Positions 33,455 to 46,232 of a stretch of 64,000 nucleotides of DNA are shown piece after piece. Each line of letters begins with the position of its first letter. The first letter of the stretch is position 1. This DNA is from Rhinopomastus cyanomelas (Eukaryota; Chordata; Aves; Bucerotiformes; Rhinopomastidae). Location: the NCBI GenBank assembly GCA_013400115.1, contig VXBP01003402.1, positions 434,001-498,000 of the forward strand, given 5' to 3'. The notes beneath the pieces were generated by a model. The model ran no database searches, was not told where the DNA came from, and worked only from the letters and a program-made list of their open reading frames with translations. The translations under genes were made by a program, and so were the position numbers.

Positions 33455-33800
33455 CGGCTCCCGGAGCAGCTCTCCGCAGCGGGAGAGGCGGGAGCGGTGC
33501 TGCTGGTGCCCTGCAGCCCCCCGCGCCCCCTCCCCGCCCCCCGNCACAGTTCCTGGGACCCCTTGAGCCTCCGGGACACTCCAGCATCGGGAGCACCTGG
33601 GACCGCCAAGGACCCCTGACTCCGGGACCCCCCAAGACCTGCCCCTACCGTCGGGACCTCCGAGAACCACCTGGACCTCCCCAGGACCCCCCAGGGCTAC
33701 CCGGACCCCCATGCCCCCCTCATCCCTGCCTTCTGTGCCTCACCTGCTGGTGCTGTCGTCCGGTTGGGCCGAGGAGGAGGAGGGTGAGAAATGACCCCAG
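33455..33800 (-). promoter_or_regulatory. GC/CpG-rich 5' flank of the TRH receptor
   Basis: Sequence immediately upstream of the start codon is strongly GC-rich with many CpG, unlike the flanking DNA. It contains one undetermined base (33544). It probably holds the 5' UTR and promoter; no TATA box or start site can be assigned. Confidence 0.5.
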
Positions 33801-35235
33801 GCTGGAGTAGTAGGTCTCCGGAGCGGAGAAGCACAGGGCACTGCAGGACTCTAGCAGGGAGTGGGTCTAGAGGGACTGGGGGTGCCCTGTGCCCCCAGCA
33901 GAGCCCCAGGCTGCACTGTGCCCTGCTGGCAAGGAAAGTTGAGGATGAGGAGTGCTTCCTTCCTCATCCTCAAGAAAATATCACCAAGGTGATACCACAG
34001 AGACACATGGCCTTTCCCAGTTCCCATGGGCTGAGGAGATACTTCCCAGGAGGTCATTAAACATCAGGCAGTGACCACCTTGTGTCATCTGTCCTGCAAC
34101 CTCCCCTGTCCCAAAAGCAGATCAGGGTCACCCCTCTGTGGAGAGGCTGAACCCTTTGTGAGCTGGGACATCCAGTATCTCTCCAATGGCCAGGCTGGGA
34201 GATCCAGTATCTTTCCAATGGTCAGGTTGGGAAATCCAGTATCTCTCTGATGATCAGCAGTAGCTAGAATTTTCTGCTGGCTCTGTGCTTGCTCCTGATG
34301 TCTCTGTCTTTGTCAGAAAAAGCATGTTCAAACCTAACCAGAAGTTGTGCTTGCAGGGATGAGGTGCTGAGGGTCTCTCAGCCTGTGGAGTGAAGAAAAG
34401 GCTAATGGGAAAGCTCAGGCTTTGATTAGATGAAGATTTCAATTAGAGGCAGAAGCGTCTCATTAATCCAAATCACTGAGGCACAGATCCAAAACATGAA
34501 GGATCATTCTGATGATAGATGTTCCAAATCCAGTGTTTCACAGGCAAATTTATCAGCCTTGGCTGTACAAACCTGGGTGCATAAAATGCCTTTTGCCTCA
34601 GCGTAGGGAGCAGCAGTCTGTCCCCAGGGTCTGCAAGTATTTCTCCCTTTCATTTGGCTAACATTACACCTCCATTTGGCTCCACAGAGGACAGTCCCCG
34701 TATGGTTTCACTCTCTCTTGTGACAATTAATTCACTTTTGAATCAGTTACAAAAGACAAATATGCTCTTCTCTTTCCATTTCCTTTCCATAGGTCTTCAC
34801 TGGCAGCCTGCACCAGGGCTCGTGTGTGTCATGGTCAGCCTCACACCTCTGCCCTATGGTCCAGTCCCACCCCTGCCCTTGGAGACCTCTTCAGGCTGCA
34901 CTTTATTTTAACTTTCCCCTCACTTTTAAAAACAGAAGCATTTGAAACACCCCGTCACACCTGTCTAATGATGCTGCATTCACCTGCTCCAGTTGTCAGT
35001 CACCTCCTCCAGAGCCAGGCACTGCCCTTTAGCCATCACACAGCCCAGACTCCTCTGGTTCTCTCTTGTGTCATCCTGCAGCTCTCAGCAGAACCCTGTG
35101 CTGAGCACCCCCAACACAGCCAACAGCCATTCCAGCATGTTACAGAAACACCCATCCCTTCCCTCTGCCTTGGTATCTTCTGAGGGGAGCTGCCAGAATA
35201 AGAGCACTGCTACAATGACCCATGATAACCAGAAT
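33801..35235. other. Upstream flank of TRH receptor
   Basis: No gene or CR1 seen. A 32-bp minisatellite lies at 34169-34257. Confidence 0.5.
34169..34257. repeat. Minisatellite, 2.8 x 32 bp
   Basis: Units at 34169-34200, 34201-34232 and 34233-34257 share 'atccagtatctctccaatgg' with a few substitutions. Confidence 0.85.
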
Positions 35236-35275
35236 TAGAGAATCATAGGGTTGGAAGGGACCTCCAGGGGTGTTG
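35236..35275 (-). mobile_element. Very short CR1 3' end
   Basis: 'gagaatcatagggttggaag' followed by 'ggacctccagggg'. Only about 40 bp remains. Confidence 0.7.
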
Positions 35276-37629
35276 CTGTTTCCTGACAAGAACACAGCCT
35301 GGCTGTGACGGGTGCAGCATGCTCACTGCGTTACCCTGTGCCATTAGAGAGCTGTAATAAGTTATCCCTCTCTGAAGATATCTTGGGTCCCACTGTCACT
35401 CCCATCTGCTGTGGCCCTTCTCCAAGTTGAAAAAGACACTTTTTCATATGGTGTCCAGCACGGAGTTATTTCTACAAGCAGGAATCTGTCAGCACGCACA
35501 GCTCTCTGGCTGTGATGGACTCTGCCAGGCAGCACCCAGGTCTGAGAGTTGTGGTGATCAGAACCCGGTGCCTCCACCACATGATGCTTAGAGCTGGTCA
35601 TGAAGCAGCCCAAACCAGGAGATCGGTGAGCAATTACAGGATTTAATCCTACTGGACGTTGGTGTCTGGGCGTGTGAGCACGTGTGCTTGCTCACACACT
35701 ATGGGCTTGCACACTCAGCTGCTCGGAGTGACTTAATGCAGCGGGATTCCAGCACCTCGTCAGGCTGCTGTGGGGTAGTGATGCTGAGGGTTCTCTTCAT
35801 GCAGAATGAGGCTTCAAGAACACAACTGTTGCTGCTTTCCATGAGTTTGTGGAAATCGGTATTTTTTTCAGCATGTCTCCTTGCCCAATTATCTGCCCTT
35901 CCACACACATTTTCTCTTTACAGAGGGTTTGGGATTCTCTGTAAATCCTGCCCTCCCACAAGCAGAGGCGCTGGCTGGGAGCTAAGGTTTTCACAGCACC
36001 TCCTGGAGGGAGGCAACACCACTGTCCCCAGGACATGGTCACACCCTGTCTGCTTGGGTTTGTGTCCAGCAGAACACTTTGCTTCCAAGCACCATTTCCC
36101 CAGGATAAAAGCTCCCACAAGTTTTTTGAAAGACACTGACTGAGGTGTGAAAAAATGCCCCGAAATGCCAAGAGATGAGTCCCTGTGACTGCTAAATTCA
36201 GCTCAGATGGGACGGGTACCTGCAGTACAGCCACATCCTTATATCTTTCTGCTTTTTTTGATGGGAATTCCAACCCTTTAGATCTCTCAGCCAAGCAGGA
36301 ATGGAGCTGAGACCCAGCTTACAATTTAAGCCTTTGCTTAAACCACAAGACAGTATTTCTCCTTTCTTCACCTTTATCCGATGCGCTGAGGCCCTGACAC
36401 GGTGCTCAGCAGCAGCACCTGGCAGAGCTCAGCAGAGCAACAGTTCCAGATGGGCCAAGACCTTATTCCTGGCACATCTGTGGCTGCAGAACAGGGGTTT
36501 GCAAGCTGCTGGCTGTGGTGACACTGTATGTGGGAGGGAAGAAAGCACAAACCCTGTGTGACCATCCTGAGAGGGAACTTGGGGGTCATCTGCTTCCTCC
36601 ATTCTGGGAACTGGCTTTGTGAAATCAGGGAGCACATGTAAACCAGACTCCTGCAGAGACTGAAGAAAGGTTCATGCGGTTCATCCCTTTCCCTCAGCCT
36701 TGCTGGGCACTTGTTTAGTCCTGTGGACCGAAAAGACCTCTGAGGCTTCTTGTATTTAATAAGCAAAGCTGGGAGAAAGCAATCATCCTACTCAAATCTG
36801 TGATAAACAACCCTCTGTTCTCTGGTGCTTCATAACCTACAAATATTAAACCCATAAAACTTGTGCTGTGAGAGCTGGGGCACAGAGGCAGCCTCCACAC
36901 TGAACAGGGGGGAACTGAATCATTAGGAGGCCACAGGTGTGTTTGGGGTGCTGGGTTACAGGGGTTTGGGCCCTGGGGAACTGGCAGATTTTGCACTTTG
37001 AGTAATTGTGGTTCCACCTCTGCCCCCCTGCACCTCCGCTCAGTGGACAGGAAGATTCTCATCCCCTGGCAGGGTCTGAGGGCTGCCAAGAGCTATTAGA
37101 GACAGGTATGAGTCAGTCTGTTGAAAGCAGCAGTTACTGCTCCTAAAGAGGGACAGAGGAGGGAGAAGTTCTGTCACAATGATCTTTGCCTGTTCCAGAG
37201 TCACAGCCTCAAAGCAAATTGCTGTGGGGCTTCAGGGATTCACACCCTGCGAGACCAAAGCAGAGCAGAAAAGGCAGCTGTCAAGGAATTAAAACTATGG
37301 GAAGTCCCCTGGGGGTGGGCTGCATGCTCAGGAAAATGAGCTGGCTGCTGGGTTTCTAACGATTCCTGAGAACATTGAAACATCCCTGGATGCAGCTCAT
37401 GGGAAGCCCAATGTGGACCAGCTCACAGACCTGGGCTGCATCCACATCTGAGCCAGGGTGTGGAAGGGAGTAGCACACAGTACTTCAGGGAAAACCTGTA
37501 GGGGAGAAGACAACGAGGATTAAGAGGAAGGCAGTGATGCAGTTTCCTTTGGATGAAGGCCAGCTCAGGCTTGAATACAGTGAAGAGTATCTTTAGGGTC
37601 TTGCAACCAAGACAGTGTGTGCCTGAGGG
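35276..37629. other. Intergenic DNA
   Basis: No gene, RNA or repeat family recognised. Open frames of 120-165 codons occur on both strands but overlap each other and carry no familiar motif. Confidence 0.5.
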
Positions 37630-38160
37630 ATGGCTGCAGCAGCACAAGTGTGGCCAGCAGATCGAGAGAGGGGATTCTGCCCCTTGCTCTGCCCTGGTGA
37701 GGAGTCCTGCATCCAGCTCTGGAGCCCCCAACACCAGGATGAGGAGCTGTTGGAGCAGATGCAGAAGAGGCCACAAAAATGCTCAGAGGGCTAGAGCCCC
37801 TCTGCTATAGTGACAGGCTAAGGGAGGCTGGAGAGGAGAAGACTCTGGGAGAAGCCCTTCCAACCCCTGAAAGGGCTGTCAGAAGGCTGGGAAGGACTGT
37901 TCACAGGGGCTTGGAACAATAGGATGAGGGCTCATGGTTTGAAAAGGGCAGATTTAGGCTGAACATCAGGAAAAAGTTCTTCAATCTGAGGGTGGGAGAT
38001 CCCTGGAACAGGCTGCCCAGAGAGGTAGTGGAGGCCCTGTCCTTGGAGCCATTCCAGGGCAGGCAAGCTGGTCTGGTGAGACATGGCCCTGCTTGCTGTA
38101 GGGGTGTTGGATTGGATGGCCTTTGGAGGTCCCTCCTCACCCAAAACAGTCTGTAAGTTT
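37630..38160 (+). mobile_element. CR1 LINE fragment
   Basis: Plus orientation, about 530 bp: 'cagatgcagaagaggccac', 'ggaacaggctgcccagagag' and 'ggatggcctttggaggtccc', with an eroded tail. Confidence 0.9.
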
Positions 38161-39946
38161 GGCCACTGTTCCAGGCTGAAGGTGCCCCAGGCACTGTAGC
38201 ACTTGGCAGTGGGCAAGGTCCTCATGGAAATGGTGCTTCCCCAGCCCCACATGGATCCAGGGTTGTTATCTCCAGGCTCAGTGAGCAAAGTCAGCCTTGG
38301 GAGGTGTCTCAGGCTTCTATTCTCTTCCCTGCTTGGCAAGGACTGAGTTGCCTCCTAGGATTTAGGTAGCTTTCTCTCTGGGTTTGACAACCTCTTCTAA
38401 AGACAGTGAAACCCATGCTAAGCTGCCATGGAAATGCCTTTGGGACTCAGGGGAACTGAATGATCTTGTCTTCAGCTAATGATTATAAATTGAGCTGTTA
38501 AAGAAAGCAAGGGAGTGTGTGTGAAATTCCTTCTCCCATCCCCTGCTTCCCCACTGTGTCAGAGCCCCAGTCCTCAAGGAAGAAGCCCCTCACTGTGAAC
38601 AGATTAGCAGAGAGACGAAAACAGCTACTGCAGGTGGAAAATAAAAAGGCAAGAGCACAGGGCAACAAGGGGTGATCCTTGCTGATCTTTCCTCAGAAAT
38701 ACCAGCACAGAGTCACTGCAAAGCTGGGTTCATTCCCTGAAGACTGAGGGAAGGAGGTAATCTGTCACCCCTCAGAGCAGCACACCCATCACCTTCTCCC
38801 AGCCAGCATTGTGCATTTGGCTTTTGTTCAGAACCGCTCAGATGGAGCAGCGCAGCAGTTGTGTGATGCAGGGGAGCACAAGCAGGTCAGCTTTGGGTCA
38901 CATGGGTGCACCTTTGATAATAAAGTGCTGCTTTTTTCCAGAGCTGTAAGTAAGTGAGATGGATGTGGCCTCCCTGTGCCACAGGCTCAGCTCCTCACAA
39001 CAAACAGACCCCTTGTACAGCCAAAAGCATCCCAAATTAAGTAGTGATTTCTGAGTACACCTTATCTGTGGATTGTCCCTATTAGCAAGTTAACAGCTGC
39101 ATCCTTCAGGCTCTGTTCCAGGAAGCTCCTGGAAGGGCTGAGCTCTTACACAGCCAGTCTGAATAGTGAAGAACAATCACTCCCCTGCAATATAGTTTGG
39201 CCTGATATCATGATGAGTGCCATGAACCAGGCTGCTGGGGATTTCTGGAGCTCTGCAGAGAGCAACAGCAGGGCAGAGGATGATCTATGCAGTTCTCAGG
39301 GCTGTGTTATCCCCTCTCTTTGAAGCCCTCACTGCTGCAGGTGACTGGCTTGAGTGAAGCAGAGCATGAGGCATGGCATGTCTGTATCAAGCCTATGAAA
39401 ACAAACCCTCTCATTGTGCGCCAAGGGATTCCCTGCTCTACCCCTTGTCACCAAGAGCATTGGCTTTGTTCCAGCTGTGGGTGCGTAGAGGAGATTCAGC
39501 TGTGAGAGACGGAACCCAAAGTGCCCCTTCCCCTCTGCTGAGTTCAGCACCCAGTGCATTCCCTGCAAGTCCCATGGTCCCACCAGCACTCAAAGCATCA
39601 CCCAGAACACTGAGTCAGGGCTCACAACCCTTGCTACTGCTCATAAGCTCTGCCATCTGCTGCAGTGTTCCAAATCCACCAGGAATCCTGACTGGATGAG
39701 CAAAAAGCCAGAGGAGCAGGGCTTCGGCTTCCAGAGCAGCACAGTGAAAGTAAAGACTCTGATTGTCCTGGTCCTTCTTGTGTCTCCAACTCAGCATGGA
39801 AATGGACAGCGGTAAAAACCCTTGTGGTTTGGATAACCAAACCCATAACATACCCATTGTGAGCAGTGACTTGTCTTCTGGTGTGACATTCGGGCACTGG
39901 CTGTGTCACAGCTCACCCAAATCAACCACCTCAGAGCTCACAGAAT
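38161..39946. other. Intergenic DNA
   Basis: Nothing recognised. Confidence 0.5.
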
Positions 39947-40095
39947 CACAGAATGGCCCTGGTTGGAAGGGACCTCCAAAAGCCATCCAGTCCAACTTCC
40001 CTGCAGGGATCAGGAACACCCTCATCTTGATCAGTTTGCCCAGAGCCTTGTCCATCCTCACCTTGAATATCTCCAGAGATGAGGCCTCATCCTGA
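39947..40095 (-). mobile_element. CR1 3' fragment
   Basis: 'tcacagaatcacagaatggc' then 'ggttggaagggacctccaaa' and 'tgcccagagccttgtccatc', with the 3' end at the left. Confidence 0.9.
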
Positions 40096-42294
40096 GGACA
40101 ACATGTGGGTTGGGATGTGCTTGCAGCAGAGACAGACTCAGGCAGCTTGTAAAACCAGCACTAGTTTTGGGGTTTCCAGGGGGTAGAAAAATACTCTGAG
40201 TCTCAAGCCAGTGCCCACCTGAAGTACTGCCCAGAAAGTTCTCCATCACTGAAGTCCATCATGAAATGTTACTACTTCTCCATCACCCTGGCAAGCCAAG
40301 CAGGGCATGCAAGAGCAGAACAGTAGCTGGCTGAAGCTCACCCTCATGGTGATGCTCTCTCCAATGTTCCCACCAAACAAGTGTTGCTAATCTGCCCACC
40401 TTTCCCCCTTATGGATAGCACCTTACCCACCAGTTCTGCCAGTATGGCTAGTTCTGGAGCACAGTGAGTGAGATTACAGGGGGGAGCAGCCCCCTCCACC
40501 CAACTGGTACTTCCAAAGAGTTTTACCTAATTGTGGGCTTTGATCATTTGTCAATTCTCCCTGTGGCTGCTGCTCATCTCAGTGTCCAGCCTGAGCAAAA
40601 AGCCCTCCCTGCTCTGAGATGGATTTGTATTAACACCAGAGAAAGATCCTTCATCCCATCAACACCATCAGGAACCCTGTGCTCACTTCCCACAGAGCCC
40701 AGGACCTCACAGGCATCACCAGCTGCTCCTTAGAGAGCAAAACCCACACTGGTGTTAGGCACCTTTTTTTTTCACGTAGGGCTAGATGGACCCAAACCCT
40801 CCCACACCCTGCACACATCCACCTCAGCAGCGTTGTGATCTGGTGCTGCTGATGCTGTGCTAGTGCAGACCATGAAGCATCAGGTAGATGAAGCAATTTA
40901 TTCTCTCTCGTAAAAGGAAAAGCTGACTCAGTCAGGCCAGCCAAGCCCTCAGCTACAACTGGATCCTTCCTGTAATTTGCTGAGTTCCTGCTGTTGCTTG
41001 CTGAACAGCCACAGCCTGTTTCCAGCTAACACAAGAGGAAGTTTCCAGCCTTTGAACTTCACCATTTCAGTTTCTCAACAGAACTTTAAAAGGAAACCTC
41101 TCCGGTGAGCCATGGGCCACCCCTGATTTGCCACTCTGCTGCTGCTGCCTTTCAAAGCTTTTGGGGAATAAATCCAGAGGATTGGCTTCTCTTCCTTCAC
41201 AGGGATGAAAGCACCTCCCTAGCTATTTCCAGGTAGAATGAGGCACTATGGATGGTTTAGGTGGAGCAGCACACAAGGAAGAAGCGTGTAGAGACATGGT
41301 GCTGTTTCCCACCTGATGTCAAAAATTTATCCTTGGGGATTTCCTGAAAAGAAACCCAGAACTGGTCCTGCCCCCATCCTTGTGAAAGGCTGGAAGTGGT
41401 GGAAGCAAGTCTGACTAATTTGATTTCTTCTGCATCTCTTCAGTGTGCCACCATGTCTCTTGTTCGCTGCAAATCACTGCAGTCTTTGGGCTTCTCTGAG
41501 TGCCTGAAAGGGAGCTGGTGGTCAAATGTCCCATCACCTTGAGGAATCAGTGATGTATAGAGAGTCTTGGAAATCAGGAGACTGAGAAAGCAACCTGGAA
41601 CACTGACACCTGCACTGGTATCCCAGATTTAGCAGCCTTCTGGGACGGCCAGCATTGCTTCTGCCTCATTGCCACCTCTTGTTGGTACATCTGTTACAAA
41701 AGCCGAGACATCGAGTTCAGACAGACATCATCTGTGTTCGAAAAACACGGGCTATCTCTGAACTGCAGACCTCTCCCCTTCTCTCTGCAGCTGTCTCTTT
41801 GTGGTAGGAGTTTGGTTCCTCCTGTGGAAAAAGCACTGGCCTCAAAGAGAGCTTGCTCCAAAGAACAGGAAGCAGCTCCTGTGCCAGCTCCTGGCTCACA
41901 TCGTATCTCCTGGCAGGTGCTTCACAACAGTGACCAGATATCAGTTTAGGGGGGATGGGATGCTAGACCTCAGCAACAGAACCTGATGGACCTGGATCAC
42001 ATCTGCCAGCCCAGACACGACAGGAGCACAGTGGTCCTCGGGGGGGTTATGAATTTATCCTTTCAGTCCCAATCAGGAAATGATCGCTTTTCAGCAGCAT
42101 AATGGGATAATGGTGCTGACATCTCAAAATCCACCTCTGTCAACCTTTGCAGTTTGTTTATGACCTCTTTACCTCTAAAGATCATCTTGTCTCTTTTTCC
42201 TGTTTGGGCTCCAGCATTGCACAGCCTAGGGGGAGGCTGTCCTGTTGGGAGCAGCAGGAAAACTGTCCAAAAGAGGATTTCCTCCTCATCCACT
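40096..42294. other. Intergenic DNA
   Basis: No gene or repeat family recognised. Confidence 0.5.
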
Positions 42295-42735
42295 GTCTGT
42301 GAGGAATCTGAAGGGCCTGGAGAATAATCTTATGAGGAGAGATTGAGAGAGTTAGGGCTGTTTAGTTTGAGGAAGAAGAGGCTTAGGGGAGACCTCATCT
42401 CTCCCTGCAATTATCTGAAAGGACATTGTAGAGATGTTGGTGCTGGTGTCTTCTCACAGGTAATTAGTGACAGGACCAGAGGCAATGGCTTCAAGCTCCA
42501 ACAGGGTAGGTTTAGATTAGACATCAGGAAAAAATTCTTCATGGACAGAGTGGTCAGGCACTGGAATGGGCTGACCAGAGTGATGCTTGAGTCACCATCC
42601 CTGGATGAGTTGAAAGGACGCTTAGACGTGGTGTTGGGGATCTGGTGTAGGGGTGAACTTGTAGAGTAGGGTTGATGGTTGGACTCAATGATCCCAACGG
42701 CCTTTTCCAACCTAAATGATTCTGTAATTCTGTGG
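42295..42735 (+). mobile_element. CR1 LINE fragment
   Basis: Plus orientation from 'gaagggcctggagaataatc' to 'cctaaatgattctgtaattc'. An open frame of 108 codons is the relic end of the CR1 second ORF and its 3' part, not a host gene. Confidence 0.92.
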
Positions 42736-42814
42736 AAAAAAAAATTCTGCATCTCTCTCACTGTTGTCCTAAAGGTAACGGTTTGGGCAGAGCTGCCCTT
42801 GCTGGGTGGCCATG

Positions 42815-42990
42815 CGGTGCTGTTGGAACAGGTTGCCCAGAGAGAGGGTGGAGAGACTATCCCTGGAGGGGTTCAACAAATGGGCAGCCAGGGTATTTGA
42901 GGAGATGGGTTAGGGGTTGGGGCTTGCAGGGTGGATGGTTGGACTTGATGATCTTTAAGGTCATTCCCAACCTCGATGATTCTGTGATTC
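42815..42990 (+). mobile_element. CR1 3' fragment
   Basis: 'ttggaacaggttgcccagag', 'tttgaggagatgggttaggg', 'gatgattctgtgattcc'. Same subfamily as the copies at 44889, 54263 and 62400. Confidence 0.9.
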
Positions 42991-44369
42991 CTATGGTGGG
43001 GCATCCCTCAAATGGGGCTTGTCAGGCACAGAGTTCTCCCATAGATAAATGCTAACTCAGTTGTTCCCTGATGGCTTGATGAATTCAGGAGCTGGCCCAC
43101 CTCAGCAGCTTCATGGAGAACACAGTTCCTGAATCACTGCTGGGATGCTTTGCCTGTTTCTGTGGAAGTTGCAGATGGGATGAACCATTCAGGGCTTTCT
43201 GCTGAGCATCAGTGCTGCTGGCAGCACCCATGGGTACACAGTGCCACCATCCTTACTGCAGTGAGCAGCTCTGGTGGCATGGAGAACAGTTTTCTGTGGC
43301 CAGACACAATATCCTGCTTCTGGAGAGCAAGAGATTTGATCCGCCAACTCAAGGAACGAAACACTTTACATCACTTTATAGAACACTTTGCATCATCATT
43401 TTTTTGCCTTCCTGTTTCATTTGACTCTTCTGACTGTGGCACAACTCACCAGCATCTCACATCCCAGGAGGAGGTTTCTTGCAGATGGTTGTTCCATGCG
43501 TTTGCTGATGCCTCCTCAGGTACCCTGCACAGCACAGTGAGCCCTGCACAAAGGTCTGAAACAGCTTTTAGTGCCTTTTATTTAGGTTTATTAATATTTC
43601 CTTTTCTAAAGCTTGGTGTGTGTCACTGTTACTTCTTCACTGTCATCCCAATGCAAATGCCATAGAGAAGATAAATGCAGTAAAAATGGGATTTGCTTCA
43701 AAATCAGGCAGTATTTCTGGAGAGAGGGTTTTGTTTGGGTGGCTGGCTGCTCTGGTAGATGTAGATTTGTGGCTGTGGATAAGACCTTTCCTATAGCACT
43801 GTCTTAGCTGAGCAGTTTATACTCCTCAGTATGTTAAGGCCATTTGTTCTTGCCTGCCAGCCAGCAGGAAACAGGACACAACTGTATGTTGTGCCTGTGA
43901 AAACCCTGCAGGAACACACCACTGAACCCTAAGGGAATCAGGAGCTTCTGTGTCCCATGTGTGAGGGTCTTTCTGTCCTCTGTCCATATTGCACTAATGA
44001 AGGAAAGAGTAACCCATGGGCCTTGCTCTTGTGTAACTAATACTTTTCTCTGGGTGATTAAGAAGTCTCAAACCTCAAGGAGTACAAGGAAGTACAAGAG
44101 TCCTGATGGATCCACAGTGGAATGCCCTGCCAGAGTGCTCTGCAGGCAGCATGAGGTGGTACCTCCTGGAGAAAACAGCCTCAGGGTGACCTGCTGGGGG
44201 AACCTACTCTAGACAGTATCACCCCTGTGCCAACTCAAACTTCACCCCCAGCAACAAGCCCTGCTCTGATGGGAGCTCCAAGGAGAGGTAGCTGTTGCAT
44301 TTGCAGGGCCACTCTCCCACCCAGCCCTCCAGACAGCCCTCTAGATCCCATGTCCTTGATGGGTCCCAT
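42991..44369. other. Intergenic DNA
   Basis: Nothing recognised. A 171-codon open frame at 43150-43665 has no familiar motif and is treated as chance. Confidence 0.5.
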
Positions 44370-44465
44370 GATCACAGAATCTCTTTGGTTGGAAGAGGTC
44401 TTTAAGATCATCCACTCTGATCTTTGACCCAGCACTGCCAGGTCATCCCCTAACCTGTGTCCTTC
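44370..44465 (-). mobile_element. Short CR1-like 3' end
   Basis: 'gatcacagaatctctttggt' then 'tggaagaggtctttaagatc', matching the copy at 51944 (a distinct CR1 subgroup with 'ccagcactgccaggtc'). Confidence 0.75.
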
Positions 44466-44888
44466 AGACGATGCTGGTGCAGCAGTCAGCTCTAACAGCA
44501 AGCAGCAGAGAAGGGCAACTGCAAATGCAGCGGCTGCTCTGGCTCCCCCATTCCAATAGCCACATTCCCACTGGTGGCAGCTGAAGCACCTCTGTGTTAC
44601 AATGACAGGTCCTGACAGCAGGGTCAAGGATGGCATTGGCACAGATGTGAGCTGGCATTGACACCACCGAGCAGCAGCAAAGAGGGTTGGTCCCTATCAC
44701 AGACCCTGCCTCTGCCTCACTGCACAGAAATATCTGACTCTGAACTTCCCACTTCACAAACTCCCAAATCCAGAAGCCAGATGTGATAAAACCCTTCCCT
44801 GCAGAAAGAAGTCACATAAAGCAGCCGCTGTGCTGGTGTAGGAGCTGCACTGTCCTCGTGGTGGAGGAGATGACAGGCAGGACCTGTC

Positions 44889-45162
44889 ATATAATTATAG
44901 AACCGTCAAGGTTGGAAAAGACCTTCAAGGTCATCAGATCTAACCATTTGTCCTACAGCCATCTCCTACAACCACTAACCCATCTCCTCAAACACCCTGG
45001 CTGCCCATTTGTTGATCTCCTTTAGGGACAGTGCCACCACTCCCTCCCTGGGCAGCCTCTTCCAAGGCCTCCCCACTCTTTCTAGGAAGAAGTTTTTCCT
45101 AAGATCCAATGATCCAATCTGACCATCCCCTGGCACAACCTGACCCCATTTCCTCTGGTCAC
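44889..45162 (-). mobile_element. CR1 3' fragment, truncated by the next copy
   Basis: 'ggttggaaaagaccttcaag' subgroup. It runs from its 3' end at the left to 'ccccatttcctctggt', where a second CR1 tail begins without a gap. Confidence 0.9.
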
Positions 45163-45845
45163 AGAATCACAGAACATCAGGGATTGGAAGGGACCTCCAA
45201 AGATCAATCACTCCACCACAGCAGGATCACTTAAATCAAGCCGTGCAGGAACACGTCCAGGCAGGTTTTAAACCTTTCCAAAGAAGGCGGTCCTGTGCCT
45301 AGGGAGAAGAGCCTGCCCTGTTGTAACTTGAACCCATTCCCTCTTGTTCCATCACTAATTGTTTGTGAGAAAAGACCAGCACCAACCTCTCCACAATGTC
45401 CTTTCAGGTAGTGTAGAGAGTGATGAGGTCTCCTCTCAGCCTCCTCATCCTCAGACTAAAGATCCCCAGCTCTTTCCGTCTTTCCACATCAGATTTATTC
45501 TTCAGGCCCTTCGCCAGCTTAGTTGCCTCTTCTGCACCTGCTCCAGCACCTCCTCATCTCTCTTGTATTGAGGTGCCCAAAACTGGACACCATATTCAAG
45601 ATGTGACCTCACCAGTGCTGAATACAGGGAGAAGATAGCCTCCCTCCTTCTGCTGACCACACTATTTGTAATACAAGCCAGGATGCCATTGGCCTTCTTG
45701 GCCACCTGGGCACACTGCTGGCTCATACTCATCTTCCTGTCAATTAGGACCCTCAGGTCCCTCTCTGCTAGACAGCTCTCCAGCCACACCTCCCCAAGCC
45801 TGCGGCATTGCTTGGAGTTGTTGTGGTCAAAGTGTGGGACCTGGC
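45163..45845 (-). mobile_element. CR1 LINE fragment with RT C-terminal remnant
   Basis: The 3' end 'cacagaatcacagaacatca' is at the left. The minus strand carries a decayed open frame with ESCLAERDLRVLID, ANGILACITNSV and RSHLEYGVQFWAP, the typical carboxy end of CR1 ORF2. Confidence 0.93.
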
Positions 45846-45985
45846 AGGCTGAAGCCCCTCTGCTACAAGGATAGGCTGAGTGAGCTGGGATTGTTCAACC
45901 TGGAGAAGAGAGGGCTCCAGGGCTACCTGATAGTGACCTTCCAGTACCTGAAGGGGGCTACAAAAGGCTGGAGAGGGACTGAGAA
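45846..45985 (+). mobile_element. CR1 internal fragment, opposite orientation
   Basis: 'gctgaagcccctctgctaca' to 'aaaggctggagagggactga', the plus-orientation CR1 region normally several hundred bases from the 3' end. It directly abuts the minus-strand copy on its left. Confidence 0.85.
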
Positions 45986-46232
45986 ACAAAAGAAGTGCGT
46001 TCTTCCTCCTGCACAGATATGGTGGGACAAGTGCTCACCCTGACTTTCCCATGTAGCCTTGCCTAATACTGTAGATACCCTCCAAGTCCTATGAGCTATC
46101 TACTACCATTCCTGAAACAGCTGTCTCCAGACCATCTAGATATCAAAAAAAGGGGACAAATTCAGTTAATCTTTCTTAAATTAATGCAAGATGTCTGTTT
46201 TGGGGTATTTTTGGCAAATATTTTTCCCCAGA

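Noticed and set aside
32963..33619. 218-codon plus-strand open frame over the receptor exon
   Set aside because: Antisense shadow of a GC-rich coding exon; rich in His/Gln/Gly and with no domain. The minus-strand frame has full GPCR motifs.
33455..33712. In-frame 86-residue N-terminal extension of the TRH receptor
   Set aside because: Gly/Arg-rich, includes the undetermined base, and no TRH receptor has such an extension; it reads as GC-rich 5' UTR.
43150..43665. 171-codon plus-strand open frame
   Set aside because: Overlapping frames and no motif; treated as chance.
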